Counted from the stretch's first letter, positions 1 through 7,984 are shown. The stretch: DNA of 19,501 bases from Gemmatimonadota bacterium (GCA_028287225.1 JAQBPZ010000404.1:1-19501); one strand, 5' to 3'. The notes: generated by a model from the sequence alone, not told the origin. Program-made: numbers and translations.

Positions 1-757
1 GCGCCCGCGACTGCCGCTCGCGCTCGTGCAGGTCCAGCAGCTGCGCCCGCATCGGGCGGCCATCGGCGGGAAGCGCAGCCGCGAAGCGCACGCCGAGCTG
101 CTCCACCAGCGCGGTGCGGCGGGCCGGATCGAGCTGGGCCCAGCGCTCCACGAGCCGCGACAGCAGCACGTATTCATCCTCGTTCAGCGCGGTGGCGAGC
201 GGCAGCGCGCGGTCGCCCCTGGACGGCGTGACGCTCGCCCGGGCCGGCCGCACCTCCTCGCGCACCACGATGGTACCCGCCACGAGGTCGCCCAGCCGGC
301 GCCCGTTCTTCGTGAACATCACGCTGGCGATGCCGACGAGGTAGAAAAAGCCCGGCTGCATGTCGATGATGCGCACCAGGTTGCGCGCGGCCGAGATGCC
401 GAAGGTGACCGAGTAGCCCTCGTCGCGAACCACACGCAGGCGGTGGATCCGCTTGCCCGGCGTCTGGCCGTCCATCAGCCCCTCGAACAGGACGTAGTAC
501 CCCCAGAAGAGGGCAAACGCGAGAAGGATCAGGAGCGCCAGCGCCCAGCTCGCGTCGCCACGTCCCATGCTGGTGCCACGCGTGGAGAGCATCGCGAACC
601 CGCTGAGCAGGGCCGCAAGGGCAACGAGGCAGATCACCAGGTCGGTGAGCGCGGCGAGCACGCGCGACCCGATGCCCGCGATGGAATACGAGAGGACGAC
701 CAGTTCGGGCGTCTCGATGTCGACGGTCTGCTCGAACGGGCGCGCGGTGGAGGACAT
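1..757 (-). CDS. RDD-family integral membrane protein (3' end beyond window)
   Basis: I read this gene from the reverse complement. It starts at ATG 757-755 (MSSTARPFEQTVDIETPELV) and stays open for 252 codons to the left edge, so the C-terminus is missing. The RDD signature is visible: an Arg-Asp pattern in GSRVLAALTDLVICLVALAA (about residues 30-49) opens the first membrane segment, a second hydrophobic stretch (ALALLILLAFALFWGYYVLF, about 72-91) follows, and then comes the family motif GLMDGQTPGKRIHRLRVV. A third hydrophobic segment (FFYLVGIASVMF) precedes GRRLGDLVAGTIVVRE, also typical of the family. The remainder is a charged cytoplasmic tail. RDD proteins are poorly characterised; some act as ion antiporters or channels. 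The gene is divergent from dtd across a 387-nt gap. No Shine-Dalgarno sequence is evident. The family call is firm; the substrate is unknown. Confidence 0.88.
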   Translation of the reverse strand, partial: MSSTARPFEQTVDIETPELVVLSYSIAGIGSRVLAALTDLVICLVALAALLSGFAMLSTRGTSMGRGDASWALALLILLAFALFWGYYVLFEGLMDGQTPGKRIHRLRVVRDEGYSVTFGISAARNLVRIIDMQPGFFYLVGIASVMFTKNGRRLGDLVAGTIVVREEVRPARASVTPSRGDRALPLATALNEDEYVLLSRLVERWAQLDPARRTALVEQLGVRFAAALPADGRPMRAQLLDLHERERQSRA

Positions 758-826
758 GCTGGGGAAGGTGGTGGCCGGGCGGGTCGGGCTCAAGGTTCGA
801 CCCCCGCAGACCTTCGTGGCATGAAT

Positions 827-1054
827 GGCCGCTCAGTCGAAGGGGATAAACGATTGAACGGAGGGGGGCGGACCGGAACGGATGACCGCCTCGGGCTGGC
901 CCTCCAGGGATGGGTACGGTGCTACACCCCCAAAACACTCCCATGAGCTCTGGATGCTGCAGGGCCTGGATCGGTGCACCGTGGCCGGCCCGGAGACGTA
1001 TCCGTCCTGATCCGCCCCCTCCGTTCAATCGTTTATCCCTTCGACTGAGCGGCC
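827..1054. repeat. Large near-perfect inverted repeat in the rdd-dtd gap
   Basis: The left arm (827-872) begins GGCCGCTCAGTCGA. It is the reverse complement of the right arm (1011-1054) except for two single-base differences in G-run length. The 138-nt spacer (873-1010) keeps weaker complementarity near the arms: GGAACGGAT and CGGGCTGGCC on the left face AGGACGGAT and CGGGCCGGCC on the right. No ORF inside looks like a protein. The structure fills most of the 758-1144 gene-free stretch. The rest of that stretch holds the 19-bp repeats and the dtd upstream region; nothing else was recognised between 758 and 826. Confidence 0.85.
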
Positions 1055-1104
1055 GGATATCCCCTGAGCGGCTGGATATCCCCGTTGACTGAGTGGCCGG
1101 ATCA
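1045..1104 (+). repeat. 19-bp tandem repeat, two full copies plus a partial third
   Basis: CTGAGCGGCCGGATATCCC (1045-1063) is followed directly by CTGAGCGGCTGGATATCCC (1064-1082), which differs at one base. After six bases, CTGAGTGGCCGGATCAC (from 1089) repeats the first part. The first copy overlaps the outer end of the right arm of the inverted repeat at 1011-1054. It lies 40-100 nt upstream of dtd. Confidence 0.8.
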
Positions 1105-1130
1105 CGCGAGCCCGGGCCGAACCGCGAGGC

Positions 1131-1136
1131 TAGATT
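1131..1136 (+). promoter_or_regulatory. Candidate -10 box for dtd (leaderless type)
   Basis: TAGATT lies 8 nt before the dtd ATG at 1145. The intervening bases (TCGCCCCC) contain no Shine-Dalgarno sequence. This spacing would put the transcription start at or next to the start codon. The same arrangement recurs at trpE, gspE and lon. No matching -35 was seen at 16-18 nt. Confidence 0.4.
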
Positions 1137-1144
1137 TCGCCCCC

Positions 1145-1582
1145 ATGCGAGTCCTCCTCCAGCGCGTCTCGCGCGCCGAAGTCCGCGTCGGCACCCGGGT
1201 GACCGGGCGCATCGGCCGTGGCTACCTCCTGCTCGTGGGCCTGACGCATGCCGACGACGAGGCCGCGCTCGTGTGGATGGCCGACAAGGTCACCGGACTC
1301 CGCCTCTTCGCCGATGCGGACGAGAAGATGAACCTCGCGCTCGCCGACGTCGGGGGCGCGCTGCTCGTGGTGTCGCAGTTCACGCTTTACGGCGATGCGG
1401 TGAAGGGGCGGCGGCCCAGCTTCATCGATGCCGCGCGGCCGGAGGTCGCCGTGCCCCTCTACGAGCGGTTCGTCGCGCTGCTGCGCGAGCGCGGCACCAC
1501 GGTGGAGACCGGCGAGTTCGGTGCGATGATGGACGTGGAGCTCGTGAACGACGGACCCGTGACCCTGTGGCTGGAACGATGA
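1145..1582 (+). CDS. dtd: D-aminoacyl-tRNA deacylase
   Basis: This cytoplasmic enzyme hydrolyses D-aminoacyl-tRNA (and Gly-tRNA-Ala) so that D-residues do not enter translation. The 145-residue product matches the family's usual length exactly. It starts MRVLLQRVSRAEV, the conserved N-terminus, which fixes the start at 1145 although the frame is open further upstream. The catalytic SQFTLYGD motif is at residues 77-84 with Thr80. The Gly-cisPro motif, here GPVT, is at 137-140 near the C-terminus. Both define the chiral-proofreading pocket. The stop TGA overlaps the maf start as ATGA (1579-1582), so the two genes are probably translationally coupled. Confidence 0.97.
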   Translation: MRVLLQRVSRAEVRVGTRVTGRIGRGYLLLVGLTHADDEAALVWMADKVTGLRLFADADEKMNLALADVGGALLVVSQFTLYGDAVKGRRPSFIDAARPEVAVPLYERFVALLRERGTTVETGEFGAMMDVELVNDGPVTLWLER

Positions 1583-2187
1583 CGAATCCGCTGGTGATCC
1601 TCGCCTCGCAGTCGCCGCGGCGGCGGGAGCTGCTCACCCTCGTGGGCATCCCCCACGTCGTGCGCCCCGCCGACATCGACGAGCGGTATCTCCCGGGAGA
1701 GGTGCCCTCGGCACACGCCGAACGGCTGGCGCGCGGCAAGGCCGCGGTGATCGCGCGCGACGAGCCCGGGGCCGTGGTGGTCGGCAGCGACACCATCGTG
1801 GTGGTGGACGGCGACGTGCTCGGCAAGCCGCGGAACGACGCGCACGCCGCCGAGATGCTGCGCCGCCTCTCGGGCCGCTCGCACACGGTGATGACCGCGG
1901 TGGCGGTGCAGTGGCGTGGCGAGGAGCGTTCAGCGGTGGAGGAGGTGGAGGTCACCTTCGCCGAGCTCGATGACGCGACCATTCGCGCGTACATCGCGAC
2001 GCGGGAGCCGATGGACAAGGCGGGGGCGTACGGCATCCAGGGCTTCGGCGCGACGATCGTGGCGCGCGTGCAGGGCGACTACTTCTCCGTCATGGGCCTG
2101 CCGCTGCACCGCATGGTGCAGCTGATGCGCGAGCTGGGACTCGACTACGCCTTCGCGGCCGTGACGGCGGCCAATCAGCGGGCGTAG
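1579..2187 (+). CDS. maf: Maf-family nucleoside triphosphate pyrophosphatase
   Basis: This is a 202-residue house-cleaning enzyme that hydrolyses dTTP/UTP or modified nucleotides to monophosphates. Family motifs are present in order: LASQSPRRRELL (residues 8-19), GSDTIVVVDG with the catalytic Asp71, DVLGKP, and AGAYGIQGFGATIVARVQGD followed by GLPL. The ATG start overlaps the dtd stop by four bases, and the N-terminus MTNPLVILASQSPRR is canonical. The 3' end overlaps the end of the convergent GT9 gene by 13 bp. The IQGFG sequence fits the YhdE-like dTTP/UTP pyrophosphatase subgroup better than the 7-methyl-GTP subgroup; that subgroup call is an inference. Confidence 0.95.
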   Translation: MTNPLVILASQSPRRRELLTLVGIPHVVRPADIDERYLPGEVPSAHAERLARGKAAVIARDEPGAVVVGSDTIVVVDGDVLGKPRNDAHAAEMLRRLSGRSHTVMTAVAVQWRGEERSAVEEVEVTFAELDDATIRAYIATREPMDKAGAYGIQGFGATIVARVQGDYFSVMGLPLHRMVQLMRELGLDYAFAAVTAANQRA

Positions 2188-3203
2188 CGCGATCGCCAGA
2201 CGTCCACGCGGTCCAGCACGTCGCGGACGGTGATGCGCGCCATGCGCCCCGGGCGGTTCTCCATGGAGATCGGGTAGTCCTCGCCCGGGTCGCCGTAGGC
2301 GTCGACGAGCAGGTCGTGGTATCGCCGCCAGGGGCCGACCCGCTTGGGGTTCGTGTAGCCCATCAGCGCGATGGACGGCCGGTCGAGCGCGATGGCCATG
2401 TGCAGCGGTCCCGTATCGGGGGAGAGCACGAGGGCGGCGCCGTCGAGGATGCCGACGAGCGGCCGCAGCCCGGACCCGAGCGCCGAATGCACCGGCACGC
2501 GCGCGCCCTCGAGGATGACGCGCTCCGCCGCCAGCTCGCGCGGCGAGCGTCCGCCCACGAGCACCGGCTGCAGCCCGAAGTCGTTCCACAGCGCCTCGCA
2601 CACCGCCGCCCAGCGCTCGGGCATCCAGTCCTTCTCCGCCTTGCTCGTGGCAACCACGATCGGCGCGATGGGGCGGCCGAACCGGGCGAGGAACTCGCGC
2701 TGCTGCGCGCGCTCGTGGTCCCACGGGCCGAGGTCCCACACCGGCGGCTCGTGCGGTACGCCGAGGACGTCCAGGAACTCGAAGTACTGGTCCTGCACGT
2801 GCTGGCCGTCGCGCGCGGGGATGCGGTGCGTGGTGAAGAGCCAGTTCAGGTCGCGCGCCCGGGTGCGGTCGAAGCCGAGCTTGATCGGTGCACGCGTGAA
2901 CGAGGTGACGAGCCCGGCCTTGAAGTACACCTGGAGCGCGAGCACGACGTCGAAGGGACGCGTCGCAAGCGCCGCGCGCACCGCCGGATAGGCGCGCCAT
3001 CCGAGGGCGCGGTCGAAGGTGACGATCTCGTCGACGGCCCAATGGCCTCGCACGAGCGTCGCCGCTCCCGGCTGCAGCACCCACGTGACGTGCGTTTCCG
3101 GAGCATGCCGCTTCAATGCGGTGAGCAGCGGGAGCACGTGGACGGCATCCCCAACCGCCGACATCATCACGATGCCGACGCGGGAGAGTGGGGTGGTGAG
3201 CAT
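2175..3203 (-). CDS. Glycosyltransferase family 9 (heptosyltransferase-like)
   Basis: This 342-residue protein has the two-lobed GT-B layout of ADP-heptose:LPS heptosyltransferases. The N-terminal MMSAVGDAVHVLPLLTALKR (about residues 13-32) is the acceptor-side signature. The second lobe starts around VVATSKAEKDWMPERWAAV. The donor-binding motif SPDTGPLHMAIALDRPSIAL lies in the C-terminal third. The family transfers heptose or a related sugar during LPS core synthesis at the cytoplasmic face of the inner membrane. The gene follows a second GT9 gene on the same strand after 53 bp and converges on maf. A TACTTT box (3209-3214) stands 5 nt before the ATG. The exact sugar cannot be read from the sequence. 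Confidence 0.92.
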   Translation of the reverse strand: MLTTPLSRVGIVMMSAVGDAVHVLPLLTALKRHAPETHVTWVLQPGAATLVRGHWAVDEIVTFDRALGWRAYPAVRAALATRPFDVVLALQVYFKAGLVTSFTRAPIKLGFDRTRARDLNWLFTTHRIPARDGQHVQDQYFEFLDVLGVPHEPPVWDLGPWDHERAQQREFLARFGRPIAPIVVATSKAEKDWMPERWAAVCEALWNDFGLQPVLVGGRSPRELAAERVILEGARVPVHSALGSGLRPLVGILDGAALVLSPDTGPLHMAIALDRPSIALMGYTNPKRVGPWRRYHDLLVDAYGDPGEDYPISMENRPGRMARITVRDVLDRVDVWRSRYAR

Positions 3204-3256
3204 GCCGGAAAGTAATGACCAGCGGATCGGCTGTCAGACCGGCCCGCGGCCGTCTC

Positions 3257-4390
3257 CTACCGCACCAGGCGGAGCGGCAGCGACGGCTGCAGGCGGTCGA
3301 CCGCGTCCAGCAGGTCGGCCGCGCTCACGCCGTGCGGCGAGGAGCGCACGAGCATGTGCGACTGGCCGATGCCCTGTGGACAGGTCCGCGCTGGCTCGCC
3401 CGGGGTGAACACCCCCACCACCGGCACGCCGAGCGCGCCGGCGATGTGCAGTGGTCCGGAGTCGTGCCCCACGAAGAGGTGCGCAAGGGAGAGCGCGGCC
3501 GCCGTGTCGGCGATCGTGCCGTCACCGATGCGGTCCATGCTGAGCCACGACGGCGAGCCGCCGGCGGCGTGCACCTCGCGCAGCTCGGCGGGGCTGCCGA
3601 TCCAGAGCGGCTGGTATCCGCGCATCTCGAGCGCCCCGGCCAGGCGGACCCAGTGCAGCAGCGGGACGCACCGGTTCCGCAGGCTCGCGAACGGATGAAG
3701 CGCGGCGACGCGGGGGCCGAGCATCCCGCGAAGTCTCGCGCGCAGGCCGGCGAGGGGCGTCGGGTCGAGCTGGTAGTAGAGCTCCCGCGGGGCCGCGATG
3801 CCGAGTGGCGCGAGCAGCCGCATCATCTCCGCGAGCACCGGCCGCGTGGGATCCTGCCGGGGCAGGACGTCGGTGAGGAAGCGCGCGTTCTTGCGATGCG
3901 CCACGCCGATGCGGCGTGCCGACCCGGTTGCCGCAGCCGCGGCCGCAGCCCGCCAGGGTGCGGCGGCGAGGACGGCGACGTCGAACCGCCGTGCGCGCAG
4001 GCGCATCACGCTGCGCGCGAAGGCGATGCCGCTGCCCTGCCGCCCGCCCGGGGCGCGATCCCAGAACGGCTCCGCCGCCTCCACCTGGTCCACGCCCGGC
4101 AGGAGCGGCGCCACGTCCGCGGTGTAGCGCTTGCACCACAGCGTGATGTGTGCCGAGGGAAAGTGCGCCCGGAGCTGCCGCGTGAGCACCGACGCGAACA
4201 CGAGGTCGCCGAGGTTGTCCAGCGAGACGACGAGCACGCGGTCCGGCGCCGACAGTCGGGCAGGGGCCGCCGCCGGCACCGCGGCGGGCGGTGCAGGCTC
4301 GGTCGCCACGGGCGATCGAGCGAGCGTCTTGCGTGAGGCGGAGTGGACGATCACGTTGCGCGGTGCCTGGCCGATGGACAGCGGGTACAC
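3257..4390 (-). CDS. Glycosyltransferase family 9 (second heptosyltransferase-like)
   Basis: This is a GT9-family protein of 377 residues from a GTG start. Signatures are VLVVSLDNLGDLVFASVLTR (about residues 53-72) for the acceptor side and VGHDSGPLHIAGALGVPVVG for nucleotide-sugar binding, followed by FTPGEPARTCPQG. About 50 residues precede the first fold motif: a short ordered-looking stretch (YPLSIGQAPRNVIVHS) and then an Ala/Pro-rich linker. Heptosyltransferases usually begin almost at the first motif, so this is an N-terminal extension or the true start is internal. The in-frame sequence before the GTG also reads like protein (SFTNDDFV), but no ATG, GTG or TTG precedes it before a stop. 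It probably forms a two-gene unit with the downstream GT9 gene and acts in LPS core assembly. Confidence 0.88.
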   Translation of the reverse strand: MYPLSIGQAPRNVIVHSASRKTLARSPVATEPAPPAAVPAAAPARLSAPDRVLVVSLDNLGDLVFASVLTRQLRAHFPSAHITLWCKRYTADVAPLLPGVDQVEAAEPFWDRAPGGRQGSGIAFARSVMRLRARRFDVAVLAAAPWRAAAAAAATGSARRIGVAHRKNARFLTDVLPRQDPTRPVLAEMMRLLAPLGIAAPRELYYQLDPTPLAGLRARLRGMLGPRVAALHPFASLRNRCVPLLHWVRLAGALEMRGYQPLWIGSPAELREVHAAGGSPSWLSMDRIGDGTIADTAAALSLAHLFVGHDSGPLHIAGALGVPVVGVFTPGEPARTCPQGIGQSHMLVRSSPHGVSAADLLDAVDRLQPSLPLRLVR

Positions 4391-4408
4391 GACGAAGTCG
4401 TCGTTCGT

Positions 4409-4415
4409 GAAGGAG
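4409..4415 (+). promoter_or_regulatory. Ribosome-binding site of the GT4 gene
   Basis: GAAGGAG ends 7 nt before the ATG at 4423. It is the clearest Shine-Dalgarno sequence in the window. It supports this start over the in-frame ATG at 4453. Confidence 0.7.
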
Positions 4416-4422
4416 ACACTCG

Positions 4423-5601
4423 ATGGCCCCTTTCCCAGTCATACCTCGTCGCATGCCGGCTGGTCACGTGGATACTCCAACTCGTTGGGCGGTGCCGCAA
4501 GGCCCGACGCCGTTGCGCGTGCTTCACCTGGATACCGAACGCGGCTGGCGCGGCGGAGAACGACAGGTGCTGGGGCTATCCAGGGGACTGACGGCGCTCG
4601 GCGCGGGTAACGTGATCGCGGCGCGCACCGGGGAGCCGCTGGCGACCCGCGCGCAGGAATGCCGGATGGAGCTGGTGACCCTTGACCCGTCGTTCGAGGC
4701 CGACCCGCGCGCGGCGTGGGCGCTCCGCCGCGCCATCCAGCGGCACGACATCGACATCGTGCACGCGCATACGGCGCACGGCGCCGCGCTCGCCGCCCTC
4801 GCCACGCTCGGGACCGCCATCCCGTTCGTCGCCGCCCGCCGCGTCGACTTCCCGCTGCGCGACAACGCGGGCACGCGGTGGAAGTACGGCCGCGCGAGCG
4901 CCATCATCGCCGTGTCGGAAGCCGTGGCGGCCATCGTGCAGCGGGCGGGGCTGCAGACCCCGGTTGTCGTGGTGCCCGACGGCACCGACGTGCGCCGCGT
5001 GCGCACGCCGGCCACCCCGGAGACGCTGGCCCTGCTCGGCGTGCCGAGGAACGCGCCGCTGGTGGTGCAGGTCTCGCAGCTCGTGGGGCACAAGGATCCC
5101 CTCACCTTCGTGGACGCCATCGCGGCGGCGCACAAGCGGATGCCGTCGCTGCACGCGCTGCTCGTGGGTGACGGACCGCTGCGCGGCGCCGTGGAGGCGG
5201 CGGTGCGCGCCAGACACCTGGAGGATGTGCTGCACGTCACCGGCTACCGCACCGACGCCGACGAGCTCCTGGCCGCGGCGGATGTCGTGACGCTCAGCTC
5301 GCGCGAGGAAGGGATGGGGTCCGTGCTGCTCGACGCGCTCGTGTTCGCGCGGCCCGTGGCGGCAACGCGGGCTGGCGGCATCCCCGAGATCGTGCGGGAT
5401 GGCGAGACCGGCCTGCTCAGCGCGGTGGGCGACGGCGAGGCGCTCGGCGCCTCCATCGTCATGCTGCTGACCGATCGGTCCCGCGGTGCCCGCATGGGCG
5501 CGGCGGCGCGGGCGCGGGCGCCGGAGTTCAGCCTCGAGGCCATGGCCATGCGGACGCGCGACGTGTACGACGACGTGCTCGCGCGCCGGCGGCCCGCCTA
5601 G
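4423..5601 (+). CDS. Glycosyltransferase family 4 (GT-B fold)
   Basis: This is a 392-residue retaining glycosyltransferase. The fold begins at LRVLHLDTERGWRGGERQVLGL (about residues 27-48, where the GGxxR-type loop binds the acceptor). The middle of the protein carries IIAVSEAVAAIV and VVPDGTDVRRV. The donor-binding ExxxxxxxD/E-type motif is EGMGSVLLDAL (from about residue 296), followed by ARPVAATRAGGIPEIVRDGETGLL. The second acidic residue is Asp rather than Glu, as in many members of the family. The first ~25 residues look disordered, but the strong ribosome-binding site at 4409-4415 supports the start. The gene is divergent from the neighbouring GT9 gene (32 bp) and converges on the sugar-kinase gene, sharing the bases CTAG (5598-5601) as both stops. 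It is probably an envelope polysaccharide enzyme; donor and acceptor are unknown. Confidence 0.92.
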   Translation: MAPFPVIPRRMPAGHVDTPTRWAVPQGPTPLRVLHLDTERGWRGGERQVLGLSRGLTALGAGNVIAARTGEPLATRAQECRMELVTLDPSFEADPRAAWALRRAIQRHDIDIVHAHTAHGAALAALATLGTAIPFVAARRVDFPLRDNAGTRWKYGRASAIIAVSEAVAAIVQRAGLQTPVVVVPDGTDVRRVRTPATPETLALLGVPRNAPLVVQVSQLVGHKDPLTFVDAIAAAHKRMPSLHALLVGDGPLRGAVEAAVRARHLEDVLHVTGYRTDADELLAAADVVTLSSREEGMGSVLLDALVFARPVAATRAGGIPEIVRDGETGLLSAVGDGEALGASIVMLLTDRSRGARMGAAARARAPEFSLEAMAMRTRDVYDDVLARRRPA

Positions 5602-6320
5602 TAGTCGGCGCCTTCGTCGAACGCCGCGCCGCGCTCGTCGCGCCACTTGCGGGCGGAGCGGAGCAGGCGCGCGCGGTTGCCCGCACGTGCGGCCGATGCC
5701 GTGGTGAACTCCACGCGGTCCACGTCGAGCACCCAGGCCTCGAGGCCGGTGCGCTCGCGCGCGATCAGGATGTTCTTCACGTTGAGGTCGTGGTGCCGCG
5801 CACCCGCGGCGTCCAGCGAGTCCACGAGCGCACGGGCAGCCTGCCACGCCGCGGTCCGATCTGCGTGCGGCTCGCGCGGCTGCATGTAGGTCGCGAGGTC
5901 GCGCGCATCCTCCACCACGCGCGTCACGACGTCGGCGCGGCGCAGGACGAACGCCTTCCGCTCCACCCCGTACATCAGCACGCGCGGCGTGCGGACACCG
6001 GCCGCGAGCAGCCGCAGCGACGTCGCCAGCTCGTACGGCGCGCGGGTCGGGGGGAGGAAGAGGTCGCGCGTGAGCGGCGCGAGCAGCCCTCCGTGGCGGT
6101 TGTGGCGGACCACCGCGTGGGTGCCGGTCGCGGGAAGCGCGATGGCGTACGCGATGCCGCGGCCGGCGAGCGGACGAGCCCCGAGGTCCCGTGCTGCCGC
6201 TTCGTAGAGCGTGCCCTCGGCGAGCAGGGCGCTCGCGTCGTGCTCGTGGCCTTCCAGGACGATCGCGCTGCACCGGCCGGCCGCCACCTGCACGTAGCCC
6301 GCGGGGGGCGGCGCCGTCAC
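5598..6320 (-). CDS. LPS core sugar kinase, KdkA/WaaP-like
   Basis: This 240-residue protein belongs to the lipopolysaccharide kinase (Kdo/WaaP) family, which phosphorylates Kdo or heptose in the LPS inner core at the cytoplasmic face of the membrane. Visible motifs are VRHNRHGGLL (about 71-80, the KdkA-type substrate and ATP loop), HHDLNVKNILI (176-186) with the catalytic Asp178 and metal-binding Asn183, and LDVDRVEF (from 199) in place of the DFG Asp. It starts at GTG 6320, overlapping the cyclase stop as GTGA. The upstream in-frame reading is a shadow of the cyclase gene. The surrounding glycosyltransferases support an LPS role. Whether the target is Kdo or another core sugar is not decidable here. 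Confidence 0.88.
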   Translation of the reverse strand: MTAPPPAGYVQVAAGRCSAIVLEGHEHDASALLAEGTLYEAAARDLGARPLAGRGIAYAIALPATGTHAVVRHNRHGGLLAPLTRDLFLPPTRAPYELATSLRLLAAGVRTPRVLMYGVERKAFVLRRADVVTRVVEDARDLATYMQPREPHADRTAAWQAARALVDSLDAAGARHHDLNVKNILIARERTGLEAWVLDVDRVEFTTASAARAGNRARLLRSARKWRDERGAAFDEGADY

Positions 6321-7927
6321 GCGCCGCGAACCCGGAAGATCGGGACGGGGTGGCTCTTGCCCTTCAGGTCGATGGGCGGCAGCTCGTCCAGCACCGGCGG
6401 CGAGCCAAGGGCGCGACGCATCTCGTCCGAGATGATGATCTCGCCCGGGCCGGCGACCTTGCACAGCCTGCTCGCCGTGTTCACGACGTCGCCGATCACG
6501 GTGAACTCCAGACGCCGCTCCGAGCCGATGTTGCCGGCGAACGCCTCGCCGGTGTTCAGGCCGATGCCGATCTCCAGCGTCGGCCGGCCTTCCGACAGCC
6601 AGCGTGCGTTGAGCGCGCGCAGCTCCCGCATCATCTCCACCGCCGCCCGCATCGCGCGGTCCGCGTCGTCGGGATTGCCGAGCGGCGCGCCCCACTGCGC
6701 CATGACCGCGTCGCCGATGAACTTGTCGAGCGTGCCGTCGTGACGGAACACGCACTCCACCATCTCGGTGAAGTACTCCGTCAGCAGGCTCGCCATGGCG
6801 TCCGGGTTCATGGTCTCCGACAGCGCGGTGAAGCCGCGGATGTCGCTGAAGAGCACCACCACCTGCCGCTTCTCGCCGCCAAGCCGGGCCGCCTCGGGGG
6901 AGTGCGCGATGCGTGCCGCGAGCTGCGGCGCGAAGTAGCGCTCGAAGTTGCTGCGCACGAGCGCCTCGCGGCGGCTCCGCTCGGCGAACTGCGAGTTGTC
7001 GATGGCGACGGCGGCGATGCCGGCGAAGGCGACGAGGAACTCCAGGTCGTCGTCGCTGAACCGGTGCGTGACGCTCGGGTTGTCCACGTACAGCACGCCG
7101 AGCACGCGGTCCTCGCTGCCGATGAGCGGGGCACAGATGGCGGAGCGGACCTGCTGCATGAGAATCGACTGACCGCCGAAGCGCTGGTCCTCGCCCGCGT
7201 TGTCGGAGAGGAGCGCGACCTTCTCCTCCACTGCCTTGCGTGCGATGGACTGCGGAACGGAGCGGGGGACGTCGCCGCCGCGCTTGTCGCGCGAGATCTT
7301 CGGCGTGAGGTCGCCATGCTCGTCCACCAGCAGGATCGCGACGCGGTCCACCTCGAGCGTCTGGTACGCGAAGCCGACGATCTTGTCGAGGATCGTGTCC
7401 ACGTCCACGGCGCGCGACAGCCCCTTGGAGACCTCGAGGAGGATCGCGAGCTTCTGCTGGTTCTTGTCGGTTCCGGGAAACGATCCGGGCACCGTCACGG
7501 CGCGCGTGAGGCCCCCGGGAATCGTGGCCGGTGCGCTGAGGCCGTCGAAGGCCGAACGGGAGTCCCGCATGGGGATCTGGCGCACGATCGTGGCGCCCGC
7601 GGGCCCCATGATACCCGCCATCGGCACCGGCGGGGTGGCGAGCGTGAACTGCTGCAGGCGGAACGCCACCTTGCCGAAGGCCACGAGGTCGTCGGCGGCC
7701 GCGGTGGCCTCGCCGACCTTCTCGCCATTCACGAACGTGCCGTTGCTGGAGCCGAGGTCCCGCAGGTGCAGGGTCGCGTCGATGCTGCGCAGCTCGGCGT
7801 GGCGGCGCGAGATCGTCGGGTCGAACACCGGCAGGTCGCAGGTGGGGGCGCGCCCCACGATGAGCGGCACCCCCTCGCGGAGGTCGTACGACTGGGTCCC
7901 GTCGGGGCTGATCAGGCGGAGTGGCAT
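6317..7927 (-). CDS. FHA-GAF-class III adenylate/guanylate cyclase
   Basis: This is a 536-residue cytosolic signalling enzyme. An FHA phosphothreonine-binding domain (about 20-90) shows VGRAPTCDLPV, SRRHAEL and GSSNGTFVNG. A disordered linker with several Thr/Ser residues (95-155) follows. A GAF sensor domain spans about 160-315 (APLIGSEDRVLGVLYVDN). The C-terminal catalytic domain (355-535) has metal ligands Asp362 (FSDIRGF) and Asp406 (KFIGDAVMAQWG), the purine-specifying Lys402, and transition-state residues Asn483 and Arg487 in GDVVNTASRL. Thr476 stands where many adenylate cyclases have Asp; this Lys/Thr pair is typical of bicarbonate-responsive class IIIb adenylate cyclases, so cAMP is the likely product. 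The gene overlaps the downstream LPS kinase as GTGA. A CATATT box (7936-7941) lies 8 nt before the ATG, and a heptad-repeat hairpin lies about 58 nt further upstream. Confidence 0.95.
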   Translation of the reverse strand: MPLRLISPDGTQSYDLREGVPLIVGRAPTCDLPVFDPTISRRHAELRSIDATLHLRDLGSSNGTFVNGEKVGEATAAADDLVAFGKVAFRLQQFTLATPPVPMAGIMGPAGATIVRQIPMRDSRSAFDGLSAPATIPGGLTRAVTVPGSFPGTDKNQQKLAILLEVSKGLSRAVDVDTILDKIVGFAYQTLEVDRVAILLVDEHGDLTPKISRDKRGGDVPRSVPQSIARKAVEEKVALLSDNAGEDQRFGGQSILMQQVRSAICAPLIGSEDRVLGVLYVDNPSVTHRFSDDDLEFLVAFAGIAAVAIDNSQFAERSRREALVRSNFERYFAPQLAARIAHSPEAARLGGEKRQVVVLFSDIRGFTALSETMNPDAMASLLTEYFTEMVECVFRHDGTLDKFIGDAVMAQWGAPLGNPDDADRAMRAAVEMMRELRALNARWLSEGRPTLEIGIGLNTGEAFAGNIGSERRLEFTVIGDVVNTASRLCKVAGPGEIIISDEMRRALGSPPVLDELPPIDLKGKSHPVPIFRVRGA

Positions 7928-7984
7928 CGCCGGGGAATATGGGGCGGGCGACGGGCTCTGCCTAGGCTGGTGGGAAGGGATGGG

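Noticed and set aside
791..806. GGTTCGACCCCCG resembling a tRNA T-loop
   Set aside because: The flanking bases do not form a T stem, and no acceptor, D or anticodon arm is found.
26..946. Plus-strand 306-codon open frame antisense to the RDD gene
   Set aside because: It is Arg/His-rich with no domain, and the opposite strand encodes a clear RDD protein. High GC content opens such shadow frames.
1085..1090. TTGACT as a -35 box for dtd
   Set aside because: It lies 40 nt from the TAGATT box, far beyond the usual 16-18 nt, and it is part of the tandem repeat.
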